Source: Polaribacter haliotis
Lineage (GTDB): Bacteria > Bacteroidota > Bacteroidia > Flavobacteriales > Flavobacteriaceae
Assembly (NCBI RefSeq): GCF_014784055.1
Contig: NZ_CP061813.1
Location: 2,056,001 to 2,120,000 of the forward strand
DNA length: 64,000 nucleotides
Direction of reading: 5' to 3'
Part shown: positions 35,188 to 44,874 of the stretch, one piece after another
Position numbering within the stretch: the stretch's first letter is position 1
How the letters are laid out: the number at the start of each line of letters is the position of its first letter
Notes under the pieces: model-generated
Database searches by the model: none
Told to the model about the DNA's origin: nothing
What the model saw: the letters and a program-made list of their open reading frames with translations, nothing else
Made by a program: the position numbers and the translations under genes

Positions 35188-36405
35188 TTACATTTCTAAT
35201 GCTTTTGTAGGATTATTATCCATCAATAACTCAACAGGATTTTCTAATGCTTCTTTTACAGCCACTAAAAAACCTACAGATTCTCTACCATCTACAATTC
35301 TGTGATCATAAGACAATGCAACATACATAATTGGCTGAATTACAACACCGCCATTTACTGCCATTGGTCTGTTTACAATATTGTGCATTCCTAAAATTCC
35401 ACTTTGTGGAGGATTTATAATTGGCGTAGACAACATAGAACCAAATACACCACCATTAGTGATTGTAAATGTTCCACCAGTCATTTCATCAATAGTTATT
35501 TGCCCATCTCTTGCGCGTAAAGCCAAACGTTTTACTTCGCTTTCTACACCTCTAAAAGATAAGTTTTCCGCATTTCTAATTACAGGAACCATTAAACCTT
35601 TTGGCCCAGAAACTGCAATAGAAATATCTTGAAAATCGTGTTTTATTTGAAAATCTCCATCAATCATAGAATTCACATCTGGGTACATTTTTAAAGCTCT
35701 AACAACTGCCAAAGTAAAGAAAGACATAAATCCTAAACCAACTCCGTGTTTCGCTTTAAAATCTTCTTTATATTCTTTACGTAAATCGAAAATTGGCTGC
35801 ATATTCACCTCGTTAAACGTTGTTAACATGGCAGTTTCGCTTTTTACAGCTACCAAACGTTCTGCAACTTTTCTACGCAACATAGACATTTTCTTACGCT
35901 CTGTTCCACGAGATCCGTTAGCTGGTTGTGTTCCCATAGAAGGCACTGCTTTTACAGCATCGTCTTTGGTAATTCTACCATCTTTTCCTGTTCCTTTAAT
36001 AGAAGAACCATCCATCCCTTTTTCTGCTAAAACTTTTTTAGCAGCTGGCGATGCAACTCCAGAAGCGTAAGTTTCTTTTTTCTCTACACTTGGCGCAACT
36101 TTTTCTTCTTTTGTTGGCGCTTCTTTTGTTGGTTGCTTTTCTGAAGCATCTCCTTCAGGTTTTGCTGCACTTGTGTCTATTAAACACACAACTGCTCCAA
36201 CCTCTACTGCATCTCCTTCTTCCGCTTTTAAAGTGATAATTCCACTTTCTTCGGCTGGCAATTCTAAAGTTGCTTTATCAGAATCTACTTCTGCAATTGG
36301 TTGATCTTTTTCAACATAATCTCCATCTTCAACTAACCAAGTTGCAATTTCTACTTCTGTAATCGATTCTCCTGGAGAAGGAACTTTCATTTCTAAAACA
36401 CTCAT
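35188..36405 (-). CDS. sucB: Dihydrolipoyllysine-residue succinyltransferase (E2 of 2-oxoglutarate dehydrogenase)
   Basis: 405 residues. The lipoyl domain has DSDKATLE with lipoylated Lys44; an E3-binding domain ([13 protein letters not shown]) sits near 117-150; the catalytic acyltransferase domain ends with [16 protein letters not shown] containing the active His and Asp. It transfers succinyl groups in the citric-acid-cycle complex. It lies 143 nt after sucA on the same strand, with RNA-like copy E in between. Confidence 0.97.
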   Translation of the reverse strand: MSVLEMKVPSPGESITEVEIATWLVEDGDYVEKDQPIAEVDSDKATLELPAEESGIITLKAEEGDAVEVGAVVCLIDTSAAKPEGDASEKQPTKEAPTKEEKVAPSVEKKETYASGVASPAAKKVLAEKGMDGSSIKGTGKDGRITKDDAVKAVPSMGTQPANGSRGTERKKMSMLRRKVAERLVAVKSETAMLTTFNEVNMQPIFDLRKEYKEDFKAKHGVGLGFMSFFTLAVVRALKMYPDVNSMIDGDFQIKHDFQDISIAVSGPKGLMVPVIRNAENLSFRGVESEVKRLALRARDGQITIDEMTGGTFTITNGGVFGSMLSTPIINPPQSGILGMHNIVNRPMAVNGGVVIQPIMYVALSYDHRIVDGRESVGFLVAVKEALENPVELLMDNNPTKALEM

Positions 36406-36466
36406 GGTTTCTTATTTTACTTGCGCCGAAATTATTTCAGCATTTAATTATTTTAACTTTTATTTT

Positions 36467-36549
36467 TTGGGCGTTTTAACAGGCTTTCCACTAAATCTTT
36501 TTTTGAAGAAAAATCAAAAAAAGGATGCCGTTTCAATCCTTAACGCGCT
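36467..36549 (-). ncRNA. Structured dispersed RNA-like element, copy E
   Basis: On the minus strand: AAGGATTGAAACGGCATCC, a T-run/A-run hairpin with a TTTTTTTGA/TCAAAAAAA stem, then TAGTGGAAAGCC and AACGCCC. It is a second subtype that shares GATTGAA and the AACGCCCAAAA end with copy D. It begins at the sucA stop. Confidence 0.5.
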
Positions 36550-39281
36550 TACTCATTACTAAAAACACTATCAATAACACCTTTATGACGTTTCTTGAAT
36601 CTTGTGCTTGAACCTGCTGCAGGAACTGCATAGTATTTACGAGAACGAACATTTAATTTCACTAAATCGAAACGTTCTAACATAAAACTCCAAGCTCCCA
36701 TATTTCTTGGTTCTTCTTGTGCCCAAACGTAATCTTTCACATTCGGATATCTATCTATTACCTTTTGTAATTTCTCTAAATGCAGAGGAAATAATTGTTC
36801 AATTCTAACCAAAGCAACATCTTCTCTTTCTAAATTTTCTCTTTCTTCTAATAAATCATAATAGAATTTACCCATACAGAAAACCAATTTTGTTACTTTT
36901 TCTGGATTTATTGTATCATCAATTACTTCTTGAAATTCGCCAGTTGCTAAATCTTCAATCGAAGAAATTACTTTTGTATGTCTTAATAAACTTTTCGGAG
37001 TAAATACAATTAACGGTTTTCTATAATCACGTTTCATTTGACGACGCAATAAATGATAGAAATTCGCAGGTGTTGTACAATTTGCAAGTGTCATATTATC
37101 TTCTGCACACAATTGTAAATAACGTTCTATTCTTGCAGATGAATGTTCAGAACCTTGGCCTTCATAACCATGAGGTAATAAAACCACGATTCCGTTTTGT
37201 AATTTCCACTTATCTTCTGCTGCAGAAATGTATTGGTCGAACATTATTTGTGCTCCGTTAGAGAAATCTCCAAACTGTGCTTCCCAAATTGTTAATGTGT
37301 TTGGGTTACCCATTGCATAACCATAATCGAACCCAAGAACTCCATATTCAGATAATAACGAGTTGTAAATCGTCATTTGTCCTTTACTCTTTGGATTTCT
37401 ATTTAATAGGTTAATTCTCTCTTCTGAAAGTTCGTCACGCAAAATAGCGTGTCTGTGAGAAAAAGTTCCTCTTTCTACATCTTGCCCAGAAATACGTACA
37501 TTAAAACCTTCTTCCATTAAAGAACCATAAGCTAAATTTTCTGCCATTCCCCAATCTAATTGATTGGTTTCAAAAGCCATTTTTGCTCTTCCTTGTAAAA
37601 TACGTTCTGCTTTTCTAACAAATTTCACACCTTCAGGAACTGTAGAGACTACTTTTGCAATATTTCTTAAACCATCAGCTGTATATTTTGTATCAACAGG
37701 TTGCAACATTGCTGGTAATTCCTCACGATCGAAACCTTCCCAAGTAGATTGCATGAATTCTTTTACTTTCGATGTTTCTACTTTTTTAGACTCATCGAAT
37801 TCAGTCTCCAACATACTCTTGAATTCTGTAGTAATTTCAGCTAAATAATTTTTATCTATACTTCCTTCTTGTAATAATTTTTCAGCATAAATCTCTTTTA
37901 CATTTTCATGTTTAGAGATTGCTTTGTATAATTTTGGCTGTGTAAAACGAGGCTCATCACCTTCATTATGCCCGTATTTTCTGTAACCTAAAAGATCTAT
38001 AAAAATATCGGTTTTAAATTTCATTCTAAACTCTAAAGCCATTTGCATTGCGTGACAAACTGCTTCTGTATCATCTGCATTTACATGTAAAACTGGCGAT
38101 AAAGTTACTTTTGCAACATCTGTACAATAGGTACTTGAACGTGCATCTAAATAGTTTGTTGTAAATCCGATTTGGTTATTTACAACAATATGAATTGTTC
38201 CTCCTGTTTTATAACCATTCAATTTTGCCATTTGAACAACTTCATAGGCAATTCCTTGACCTGCAATTGCAGCATCTCCATGAATAATTATTGGAAGAAT
38301 CTTACTCGAATCTCCATCGTATTTTCTATCAATCTTTGCTCTAGTAATTCCTTCTGCAACTGCTGCAACAGTTTCCAAGTGAGATGGATTTGGAACCAAA
38401 TTCATTTTTATTTCGTTACCATCTCTATAAGTTTTACTTAACGTTAAACCTAAATGGTATTTTACATCTCCATCGATATCTTCATCTTCGAAATCTTTTC
38501 CTTCGAACTCGCTAAATAAATCTCTAACTGGCTTTTTAAAGATATTTACTAAAGTATTTAAACGACCTCTGTGTGCCATTCCTAAAACACATTCTTTCAC
38601 TCCAAAAGTTTCTGCTGCTTCTCTTAAAACAACTGCCATTCCTGGAATTAAAGATTCACCTCCTTCTAAAGAAAAACGTTTTTGCCCTACATATTTTGTT
38701 TGCAAAAAGCTTTCAAAAGTAACTGCTTGGTTTAATTTTCCTAAAATATATTTTTTAGATTCAATAGAATAATTAGGATGATTATCGTTGGTATTTAATC
38801 GATCCTGCCACCATTTTAATTTTATTGGGTTTCGCATATACATGTACTCCACTCCAATAGAATCGCAATAAATAGTTTTTAAGTGACTTATTATTTCAGA
38901 AAGTTTAACTCTTCCCAAACCTAAAACATCTCCTGCAGAGAATTCTTTATCTAAATCGTTTTCGGTTAAACCGAAATTTTCGATTTCTAAAGTAGGTTGA
39001 TATTGCCTCCTATCTCTAACCGGATTTGTTTTTGTAAATAAATGTCCACGTGTTCGATAACCGTTAATCAAATCTACCACTAAAAATTCCTTCTTTACTT
39101 CTTGTGGAATTTCTAAAGAGGTTTCATCATCTTTAAAAGAATAATCTTCATTTGCCAAATCGTATCCTTGAAAAAAACTTCTCCAACTTGGCTCAACAGA
39201 GTCTGGGTTTACTAAATATTGATCGTATAAATCGGCTATAAAGCCTGTATGTGCTGCGTTTAAGAACGAAAATTTGTCCAT
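36549..39281 (-). CDS. sucA: 2-oxoglutarate dehydrogenase E1 component
   Basis: 910 residues, thiamine-diphosphate enzyme of full length. The thiamine-binding motif region has GDAAIAGQGIAYE and NNQIGFTT; GMAHRGRLNTL and GYRKYGHNEGDEPRFTQP are further landmarks. The C-terminal half has the transketolase-like domain (YEGQGSEHSSARIERYLQ). It decarboxylates 2-oxoglutarate and passes the succinyl group to SucB. A -7 box TATTTTTG lies at 39321-39328 on the minus strand. Confidence 0.97.
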   Translation of the reverse strand: MDKFSFLNAAHTGFIADLYDQYLVNPDSVEPSWRSFFQGYDLANEDYSFKDDETSLEIPQEVKKEFLVVDLINGYRTRGHLFTKTNPVRDRRQYQPTLEIENFGLTENDLDKEFSAGDVLGLGRVKLSEIISHLKTIYCDSIGVEYMYMRNPIKLKWWQDRLNTNDNHPNYSIESKKYILGKLNQAVTFESFLQTKYVGQKRFSLEGGESLIPGMAVVLREAAETFGVKECVLGMAHRGRLNTLVNIFKKPVRDLFSEFEGKDFEDEDIDGDVKYHLGLTLSKTYRDGNEIKMNLVPNPSHLETVAAVAEGITRAKIDRKYDGDSSKILPIIIHGDAAIAGQGIAYEVVQMAKLNGYKTGGTIHIVVNNQIGFTTNYLDARSSTYCTDVAKVTLSPVLHVNADDTEAVCHAMQMALEFRMKFKTDIFIDLLGYRKYGHNEGDEPRFTQPKLYKAISKHENVKEIYAEKLLQEGSIDKNYLAEITTEFKSMLETEFDESKKVETSKVKEFMQSTWEGFDREELPAMLQPVDTKYTADGLRNIAKVVSTVPEGVKFVRKAERILQGRAKMAFETNQLDWGMAENLAYGSLMEEGFNVRISGQDVERGTFSHRHAILRDELSEERINLLNRNPKSKGQMTIYNSLLSEYGVLGFDYGYAMGNPNTLTIWEAQFGDFSNGAQIMFDQYISAAEDKWKLQNGIVVLLPHGYEGQGSEHSSARIERYLQLCAEDNMTLANCTTPANFYHLLRRQMKRDYRKPLIVFTPKSLLRHTKVISSIEDLATGEFQEVIDDTINPEKVTKLVFCMGKFYYDLLEERENLEREDVALVRIEQLFPLHLEKLQKVIDRYPNVKDYVWAQEEPRNMGAWSFMLERFDLVKLNVRSRKYYAVPAAGSSTRFKKRHKGVIDSVFSNE

Positions 39282-39320
39282 ATAATAGTTTATGCTTTGT
39301 ATATAAGCTAATTCTTAAAA

Positions 39321-39328
39321 CAAAAATA
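39321..39328 (-). promoter_or_regulatory. -7 box of sucA
   Basis: TATTTTTG on the minus strand, 40 nt before the sucA ATG. Confidence 0.5.
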
Positions 39329-39403
39329 CAATATTTGAAATAAAAGAAGAATTAATTTTTACTTTAAAAGAGTAAAAAAAAATTAAATTTTTTTCAAAAA
39401 GTA

Positions 39404-39434
39404 TTTGGAGATGTATTAAAAAGAATTATATTTG
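39404..39434 (+). promoter_or_regulatory. tRNA-Asn promoter
   Basis: TTTG at 39404-39407 and TATATTTG at 39427-39434, separated by exactly 19 bp: the full Bacteroidota consensus. Confidence 0.75.
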
Positions 39435-39463
39435 CACTCGCTAATCACAAATGTGATGCAAAC

Positions 39464-39537
39464 TCCTCTTTAGCTCAGTTGGTTAGAGCATCTGACTGTT
39501 AATCAGAGGGTCCAAGGTTCGAGTCCTTGAAGAGGAG
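39464..39537 (+). tRNA. tRNA-Asn (GTT)
   Basis: Cloverleaf with acceptor TCCTCTT/AAGAGGA, D-stem around TAGCTCAGTTGGTTAGAGC, anticodon loop CTGTTAA (anticodon GTT) and T-arm GGTTCGAGTCC. Discriminator G; the 3' CCA is not encoded. Confidence 0.97.
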
Positions 39538-39540
39538 CAA

Positions 39541-39572
39541 AAAAACCTTATCAATTTTGATAAGGTTTTTTT
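39541..39572 (+). terminator. Terminator of tRNA-Asn
   Basis: ACCTTATC pairs with GATAAGGT around AATTTT, followed by a run of T. Confidence 0.85.
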
Positions 39573-40150
39573 ATGCGTTCTTGTTTCTAAGAAAAACAAA
39601 ACGCTAATTATCAAATAATTACCATATTACCTTACTAAACTTTATCTTCTAAATATATAATGTGCACATTATTAAATCCTGAATTTGTGCCGTGATTTAA
39701 GATTTCTATATCCGTTTAATTGAAGTAAAAAGAGTATGATGTTAAACAAACATTAAGTAATAACAGCTGTATGAAGTGTTTTTATAATCAACTTTTTAAG
39801 GTTATTTCTCCTATAAATTTCTAACGCACTCTTATTTTCCTTCTCTATTATTAATTTAAACAGATAAAGTTTAAAATATTTTCTTCCTAAAATTAAATAT
39901 CCTTAACTAACATGACATCTGCGAATCTAGTTGAATCTTCTTATTTCAGAATAATATTTTTTTTTAAAATGTACAAATTATTAGTTGCATTACAAAACCA
40001 GTATTGGTTGTCTTTTTTTTTGAAGCTCCTAAATCAGTGGATAATTCATTAATATTTTTAAAATTATAGTAATTTTAAGTCTAAGAAAAGAGTCATAAAT
40101 ATACTCAATACAAAAATTCTATTTTAAATTTAAAAAAAAAACAAAAAAGT
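39573..40150. other. Gene-poor AT-rich interval
   Basis: About 580 bases without a credible gene: short frames have no start or family signal. The only structure I see is a 16-bp perfect palindrome at 39657-39672. Confidence 0.6.
39657..39672. promoter_or_regulatory. 16-bp perfect palindrome
   Basis: ATAATGTGCACATTAT reads identically on both strands. It lies in gene-poor DNA upstream of the tRNA-Gly promoter and could be a protein-binding site. Confidence 0.35.
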
Positions 40151-40151
40151 G

Positions 40152-40182
40152 TTTGCGAGATAAACAAAACATATTATATTTG
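40152..40182 (+). promoter_or_regulatory. Promoter of the tRNA-Gly/tRNA-Leu unit
   Basis: TTTG at 40152-40155 and TATATTTG at 40175-40182, separated by exactly 19 bp. Confidence 0.75.
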
Positions 40183-40250
40183 CACCTCTCTTAAAACACA
40201 TAGAATTAATTTTATTGTTTTTTGAATAAGTTCTAAATAAAATAATGACT

Positions 40251-40322
40251 GCGAAAGTAGCTCAGGGGTAGAGCATCACCTTGCCAAGGTGGGGGTCGCG
40301 GGTTCAAATCCCGTCTTTCGCT
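40251..40322 (+). tRNA. tRNA-Gly (GCC)
   Basis: Acceptor GCGAAAG/CTTTCGC, anticodon stem around CCTTGCCAAGG (anticodon GCC), T-arm GGGTTCAAATCCC. Discriminator T; CCA not encoded. Confidence 0.97.
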
Positions 40323-40341
40323 CTATTTTTATAATACCAAT

Positions 40342-40427
40342 GCTGAAGTGGTGGAATTGGTAGACACGCTGGACTTAAAATCCAGTGGTCAGTAATGGCC
40401 GTGCGGGTTCAAGTCCCGCCTTCAGTA
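40342..40427 (+). tRNA. tRNA-Leu (TAA)
   Basis: Acceptor GCTGAAG/CTTCAGT, anticodon loop CTTAAAA (anticodon TAA), the long variable arm expected for leucine, T-arm GGGTTCAAGTCCC. It follows tRNA-Gly by 19 nt. Confidence 0.96.
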
Positions 40428-40431
40428 CAAG

Positions 40432-40463
40432 AACCGTAGCATTTATTTGTTACGGTTTTTTTG
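40432..40463 (+). terminator. Terminator of the tRNA-Gly/Leu unit
   Basis: AACCGTAGCA pairs with TGTTACGGTT (one G-U), followed by a T run. Confidence 0.85.
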
Positions 40464-40550
40464 TTTTTAATATTTGCTTTTATTTCAAATGAAACTTGTA
40501 AAAACAATTACCCTATTATAACTTCATTCTTTTAAAACTATCAAAATAAA

Positions 40551-40580
40551 AAAGGCAGTGATTTGGAATCACTACCTTTT
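40551..40580 (-). terminator. Terminator of the propeller lipoprotein gene
   Basis: AAAGGCAGTGATT pairs with AATCACTACCTTT around a 3-nt loop, T-rich on the minus strand. Confidence 0.8.
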
Positions 40581-40601
40581 AATTAAAATTCTAAATAAAA
40601 A

Positions 40602-43475
40602 TTAATCTTTTTTAACTTCAGATTTCCCTAAAAACTTAACTTTTATCTCAGCGGCAGAACTCCATTCTTTTCCATTGACTTCAGATAATGCTACTAATTT
40701 ATAATATCTACCTCTTTTTTCTGAAAAATTTACGGTTTGTAATTCGTTGGAATTAGGCCATTTCCCTGAAGCTACTGCACTTCCCCAGTCAGAAGTATTA
40801 TTACTAACATAAAATTTATATTTTGCAATTCTACCATTTTGATTTCCCTGTCTTGGCAAATACGTAAACCCTGAAATATTTTTAGATTCTCCTAAATCAA
40901 TTTGTAATTCGTGTGGTAATCGATTATTTCCTGAAGACCATTTTGTATGCCAAAAAGTACCATTATTCCCATCAATTGCATGTTTTGCAGGACTATTTCC
41001 TCCAGAAGTTTCTTCACTATCTACATAATGTACTTTAGGAGTAATAATTTTATTATATTTTATAAAGTCTTTTAATGTTTGAGAGCTAGTACCTCTAGAA
41101 TCCGTAACTTTTAAAGTCACATCAAAACTTTTCCCAGCATTTTTAGAATAAGTTATTGTAGGTCGCTCTAGAGTTGATGTTGTTGGTGTACCTCCTGGGA
41201 AACTCCAAAAATATGTAGCCTTTTTATCTACAACAGAATAATCTGCAAATTTAACAATAGAGTTATTTTCATCAAAAGTATTTCTATTTGCAGTAATATT
41301 AGCTTTGGGAGCTGTTAATTCAATTAAATCATTTTCCCAAATACCTCTTGAAGTCCCTAAACGTAATTTTCCTTTTGCATAATTTATAAACATAAAAGGC
41401 GTTTTACCTGCTTGCATTCCTTTTCCGAATAACTTCCAATTTGCCATTCCTTTTTTTCTATAATAAACGCCAAAACCAGTTCCTGCATACAAAATATCAT
41501 TACTTCCTCTTTGATAAATTATAGAGTATATTTGTTGATTTGGCAAACCAGTTGAATAATCGCTCCAAGTTTTACCTCCATCTATAGACTTTATAATCTT
41601 AACTTCATTTTTTGTTCCTCTTAGAGTAACCCATAAATGATTAGGATCTTTATCACTAACTGCAAGTCTCCAAAGAGAATTATCTCCTATTAAAGAAGAA
41701 GAAGGTCCAACTTCAGACCAAGTTACACCTTCATCTGTAGATTTAATAACTCTATTAGGATCCACAACTGCATATACGTAATTAGCATTAGCAAAACTTG
41801 TTTTAACAGCAACTGCATTTCTCTTTTCTATTTCAAAATTTTTAATCACTTGCCAACTTGCAGCATTATCAGTTGACTTTGCTAATTTATACGTCTTATT
41901 TCTATCTCCATAATCACTACCATAAATTGTATAATATTGATGCGGATGAAACTCCAAATTGTCTAAAACAATGTATCCTAGCTCAATTCCTAAATTTTGC
42001 ATTTGATGTCCTTTTTTACCAGTTAATGATCTTTTAACACGTTCATGTCCCCAAGGATGGTTATACATATATTGATCATCAATTGGGTTTACATTCGCAG
42101 CCATAGCATCTGCACCGTTAACACCAATCCAACCACCATAAACAGTATCGTCTCTATAACATATTTGGTTATGATTCAGGCCCACTGCCATTATATCATT
42201 TTTAAAAGACTGACTAAAGCCCCACAATTCTTGAACTCCAAGTCCATCACTTTTGTCTTTTACTACAGTCTTTCCTCTATCTGAAGAATTATAAACACCT
42301 CCGTCATTTGAATTCCAAATATTATCTCCAATAATAGAAAGTCCATGATGATCTCCATGAACTCCTGTATGAGCATCGTTAGATTTATAACGATCGTATT
42401 GTTTTCCTGTTACGATATTTCCAGATGTATCAAATTTCCAAGTTGCACCTCCATCTGTACTTATTTTTAATTTATTAGCAGCACATGCTAGAAAATTCTC
42501 ATCTGTTTCTGAAACAGTAAAAGCAAAATTCCAAGTAATTTGAGCTAAATGAGCAGTTCCTGATAAAAAATCTGAAGCTCCTTGCGCATTTTCTAATGGG
42601 TTTGTCTCCTCACCACAACATTTTTTCCCGAATGAAAGCCCCGAATCTGATGACTTAAAAAAAGAAATTTTATCGTTAGAACCACCACCATTAAAACCAA
42701 TCGCAATATATACTACATTTTCATTCGCAGGTGTAGTCGCTAACCTTCCTCGATGAGATTTTGTTGAATAATTTGCTGGATAACCATTACTGATTGTAGT
42801 AAAAGAGCTACCACTATTTTTGGATCTTTTAAAATTAATCCAGTTAGAGGTCGAAGATTCTTCCAAAATATATAAAGTATTTGGGTCATTTGGTTTTATA
42901 CGCATATCCCAAATCTTTTTTGTAGTTTGATATTTTTGAGTCCAAGTAACACCACCATCTATAGATTTCATTAATTTATAAGAATTTCTTTCAGCTGTTG
43001 TCGCATAAACAATATCACTATTTGTGGTTGCAACATCTAACCAATTTAATTGACCGTAAGATTCTGGCTTAAACTTTCTTAGACCAGTATATGACCAATG
43101 CAAACCTCCATCAATAGATTTTACAACACCTATATCTGTATTTGCATAAACAATTTCTGAATCTTTTCGACTGTAAATAATTTCATTCACCCATTCTACT
43201 TCTGGTACATCTCCAGAAACAAAATTGTAATTTTCTCCATTATTATAGGTATGCCATATTCCAGCAGTTGCAGCTCCAATCAAAACAGAGTTTGTATTTG
43301 TGGGATTAATTCGTATCGATCTAACAACACCACTTCCAGCATTATCTTGGGTTTTATTCCAATTTAAGAATAATTGAGACCATGCCTCCCCTTCTTGGGA
43401 TTTACAAGAAAAAATAGAAGCTAAGAAAATTAAGAGCAGTACTATAGTTCTTATTGGATAAAGTGTAGATTTCAT
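40602..43475 (-). CDS. Large lipoprotein with Asp-box beta-propellers, PKD domain and discoidin-like C-terminus
   Basis: 957 residues. Lipoprotein signal ends in IFSC with Cys24. Many sialidase/VPS10-type Asp-box repeats are visible (KSIDGGLHW, KSIDGGVTW, STDGGATW, KSTDEGVTW, KSIDGGKTW), as in GH74/GH33-like or sortilin-like propellers (residues about 45-720). A PKD domain (TYFWSFPGGTPTTS) lies near 750-810, and an F5/8 type C domain near 815-945. There are no clear sialidase catalytic residues, so glycan binding or hydrolysis are both open. Confidence 0.8.
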   Translation of the reverse strand: MKSTLYPIRTIVLLLIFLASIFSCKSQEGEAWSQLFLNWNKTQDNAGSGVVRSIRINPTNTNSVLIGAATAGIWHTYNNGENYNFVSGDVPEVEWVNEIIYSRKDSEIVYANTDIGVVKSIDGGLHWSYTGLRKFKPESYGQLNWLDVATTNSDIVYATTAERNSYKLMKSIDGGVTWTQKYQTTKKIWDMRIKPNDPNTLYILEESSTSNWINFKRSKNSGSSFTTISNGYPANYSTKSHRGRLATTPANENVVYIAIGFNGGGSNDKISFFKSSDSGLSFGKKCCGEETNPLENAQGASDFLSGTAHLAQITWNFAFTVSETDENFLACAANKLKISTDGGATWKFDTSGNIVTGKQYDRYKSNDAHTGVHGDHHGLSIIGDNIWNSNDGGVYNSSDRGKTVVKDKSDGLGVQELWGFSQSFKNDIMAVGLNHNQICYRDDTVYGGWIGVNGADAMAANVNPIDDQYMYNHPWGHERVKRSLTGKKGHQMQNLGIELGYIVLDNLEFHPHQYYTIYGSDYGDRNKTYKLAKSTDNAASWQVIKNFEIEKRNAVAVKTSFANANYVYAVVDPNRVIKSTDEGVTWSEVGPSSSLIGDNSLWRLAVSDKDPNHLWVTLRGTKNEVKIIKSIDGGKTWSDYSTGLPNQQIYSIIYQRGSNDILYAGTGFGVYYRKKGMANWKLFGKGMQAGKTPFMFINYAKGKLRLGTSRGIWENDLIELTAPKANITANRNTFDENNSIVKFADYSVVDKKATYFWSFPGGTPTTSTLERPTITYSKNAGKSFDVTLKVTDSRGTSSQTLKDFIKYNKIITPKVHYVDSEETSGGNSPAKHAIDGNNGTFWHTKWSSGNNRLPHELQIDLGESKNISGFTYLPRQGNQNGRIAKYKFYVSNNTSDWGSAVASGKWPNSNELQTVNFSEKRGRYYKLVALSEVNGKEWSSAAEIKVKFLGKSEVKKD

Positions 43476-43484
43476 ATTATAGTA

Positions 43485-43843
43485 TTAGTTAAGTATTTAT
43501 TAGTGTGAGCTAAATTATATTTACAAAACTAGTATTTCGTCTTCTATATGTAGTATGAATTTTTAATCAAAAAAGGGAGCTTATTTCATAAGATCTCGGT
43601 ATTTTATAGAAGAAAATAACAAGAATAAAAAAAGCTGAAAATTTATTTTCAGCTTTTTTTTAACAATTAATAAATCCCCCAATTTATAATTGTGTCACTA
43701 TGATAATTTAACTCAACTTAAAATTATACTTGTAATCCCTAATTACACTACAAAGAAACAATCTTTCTAAGTGTTATTTATAAAATTTCGATAAATAGAA
43801 TAAAATAATAGTTGATTGGTAAGTTTATTTCGATTACTCGTTT
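43485..43843. other. Intergenic region with one terminator
   Basis: No gene seen. The only structure is the terminator hairpin at 43629-43660; the rest is AT-rich. Confidence 0.5.
43629..43660. terminator. Terminator downstream of the LytTR operon
   Basis: AAAAAGCTGAAAA pairs with TTTTCAGCTTTTT around TTTA; flanked by A and T runs. Confidence 0.85.
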
Positions 43844-44542
43844 TTATAACAAGTTCAATCTTTCCATTAATTCACTTTTATGAGATCTACTAATAGGAAT
43901 AACATGTTTTTCAATTAAAACTGAATTATCTTCTATATCTATAATTTTTGAAGTATTTATTATAAATGATCTATGAATTCTCATAAACATATTGGAGGGT
44001 AATTTGTCGTCTATTTTCTTTAAAGTAGAATGAACTATATAGTTTTTCTTATGTGTTTTAATCTTAATATAATCTCCCTTCGCTTCAATTAAAAGAATCT
44101 CAGGTATGTTAATTTTCACTAACCTTTTATCTACATGAACAAATATAAAATCTTTCTTTTCGACTTCTATAGTTTTAGTAATATTAACATTAGAATCTAC
44201 TTTTAATAATTTATCAATAGATTTTAAGAAACGTTCTAATTTTACTGGTTTTAATAAATAATCGACAACAGCATCATATTCGAACGCTTCTAATGCAAAA
44301 GTTTTATCTGATGTTGTTAAAATAATTTTAGGTAATATTTTTAAAGTTTTCATAAAGTCGAACCCAGAAAACGAAGGCATATGTATGTCTAAAAAAATAA
44401 CTTCAACTGAATTTGAATTTAAGTATTTTATAGCATCTATTGCAGAAGAAAATTCTTCTTTTACTTCTAATTTTGTTTGTTTACACAACTGCTTTATAAT
44501 CAATCTAGCAGATACATCATCATCTATGATTATACAATTCAT
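43844..44542 (-). CDS. LytTR-family response regulator
   Basis: 232 residues. Receiver domain (1-118): acidic pocket IIIDDD at 5-9, phosphoacceptor Asp52 in FLDIHMP, LTTSDK (conserved Thr) and LLKPVK (conserved Lys). LytTR DNA-binding domain (about 135-230: LVKINIPEILLIEAKGDYIKIKT, HRSFIINTSKI). It binds DNA and probably changes transcription when phosphorylated. It starts 13 nt after the Hpt gene; no kinase gene is adjacent. Confidence 0.92.
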   Translation of the reverse strand: MNCIIIDDDVSARLIIKQLCKQTKLEVKEEFSSAIDAIKYLNSNSVEVIFLDIHMPSFSGFDFMKTLKILPKIILTTSDKTFALEAFEYDAVVDYLLKPVKLERFLKSIDKLLKVDSNVNITKTIEVEKKDFIFVHVDKRLVKINIPEILLIEAKGDYIKIKTHKKNYIVHSTLKKIDDKLPSNMFMRIHRSFIINTSKIIDIEDNSVLIEKHVIPISRSHKSELMERLNLL

Positions 44543-44555
44543 AACTTTTGGGGAC

Positions 44556-44873
44556 TTATTTATCGTTTAAATATACATTAATTCTCTCTAAAATTGTTAT
44601 TAAATTAGCATATTGTTCCGAATGCTTATTTTTTATTTCTAATTCTACTTTTGATGCTAAATCAAAGCTTTTCTCCATACCAAACATACTAATTTTATGT
44701 TTTATTTTATGGATATTAAATGAAAGCTGTTTATAATCTTTCTCCTCAAAATTTTTCTTTATTGAAGATAATTCTTTTGGAAATTCGTCTTTTAAAATTG
44801 TGAGCATAGATGTCTCAAAATCTTTATCTCCTCCAGAAATTTGCTGAATGTAATTAAGGTTAGGTTTTTCCAA
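44556..44873 (-). CDS. Histidine phosphotransfer (Hpt) protein starting at TTG
   Basis: 105 residues. An Hpt four-helix domain with HKIKHKISMFGM; the phosphoacceptor is likely His55 (His59 is an alternative). The reading MEKPNLNYIQQ begins with TTG at 44873, only 1 nt after the AsnC stop; no ATG fits and this N-terminus looks conserved-like, so the TTG start is accepted. It probably relays phosphate to the adjacent LytTR regulator. Confidence 0.85.
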   Translation of the reverse strand: MEKPNLNYIQQISGGDKDFETSMLTILKDEFPKELSSIKKNFEEKDYKQLSFNIHKIKHKISMFGMEKSFDLASKVELEIKNKHSEQYANLITILERINVYLNDK

Positions 44874-44874
44874 C

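Noticed and set aside
39573..40150. Possible small genes in the interval between the tRNA genes
   Set aside because: All frames are short, start poorly and show no family resemblance; the stretch is reported as gene-poor instead.
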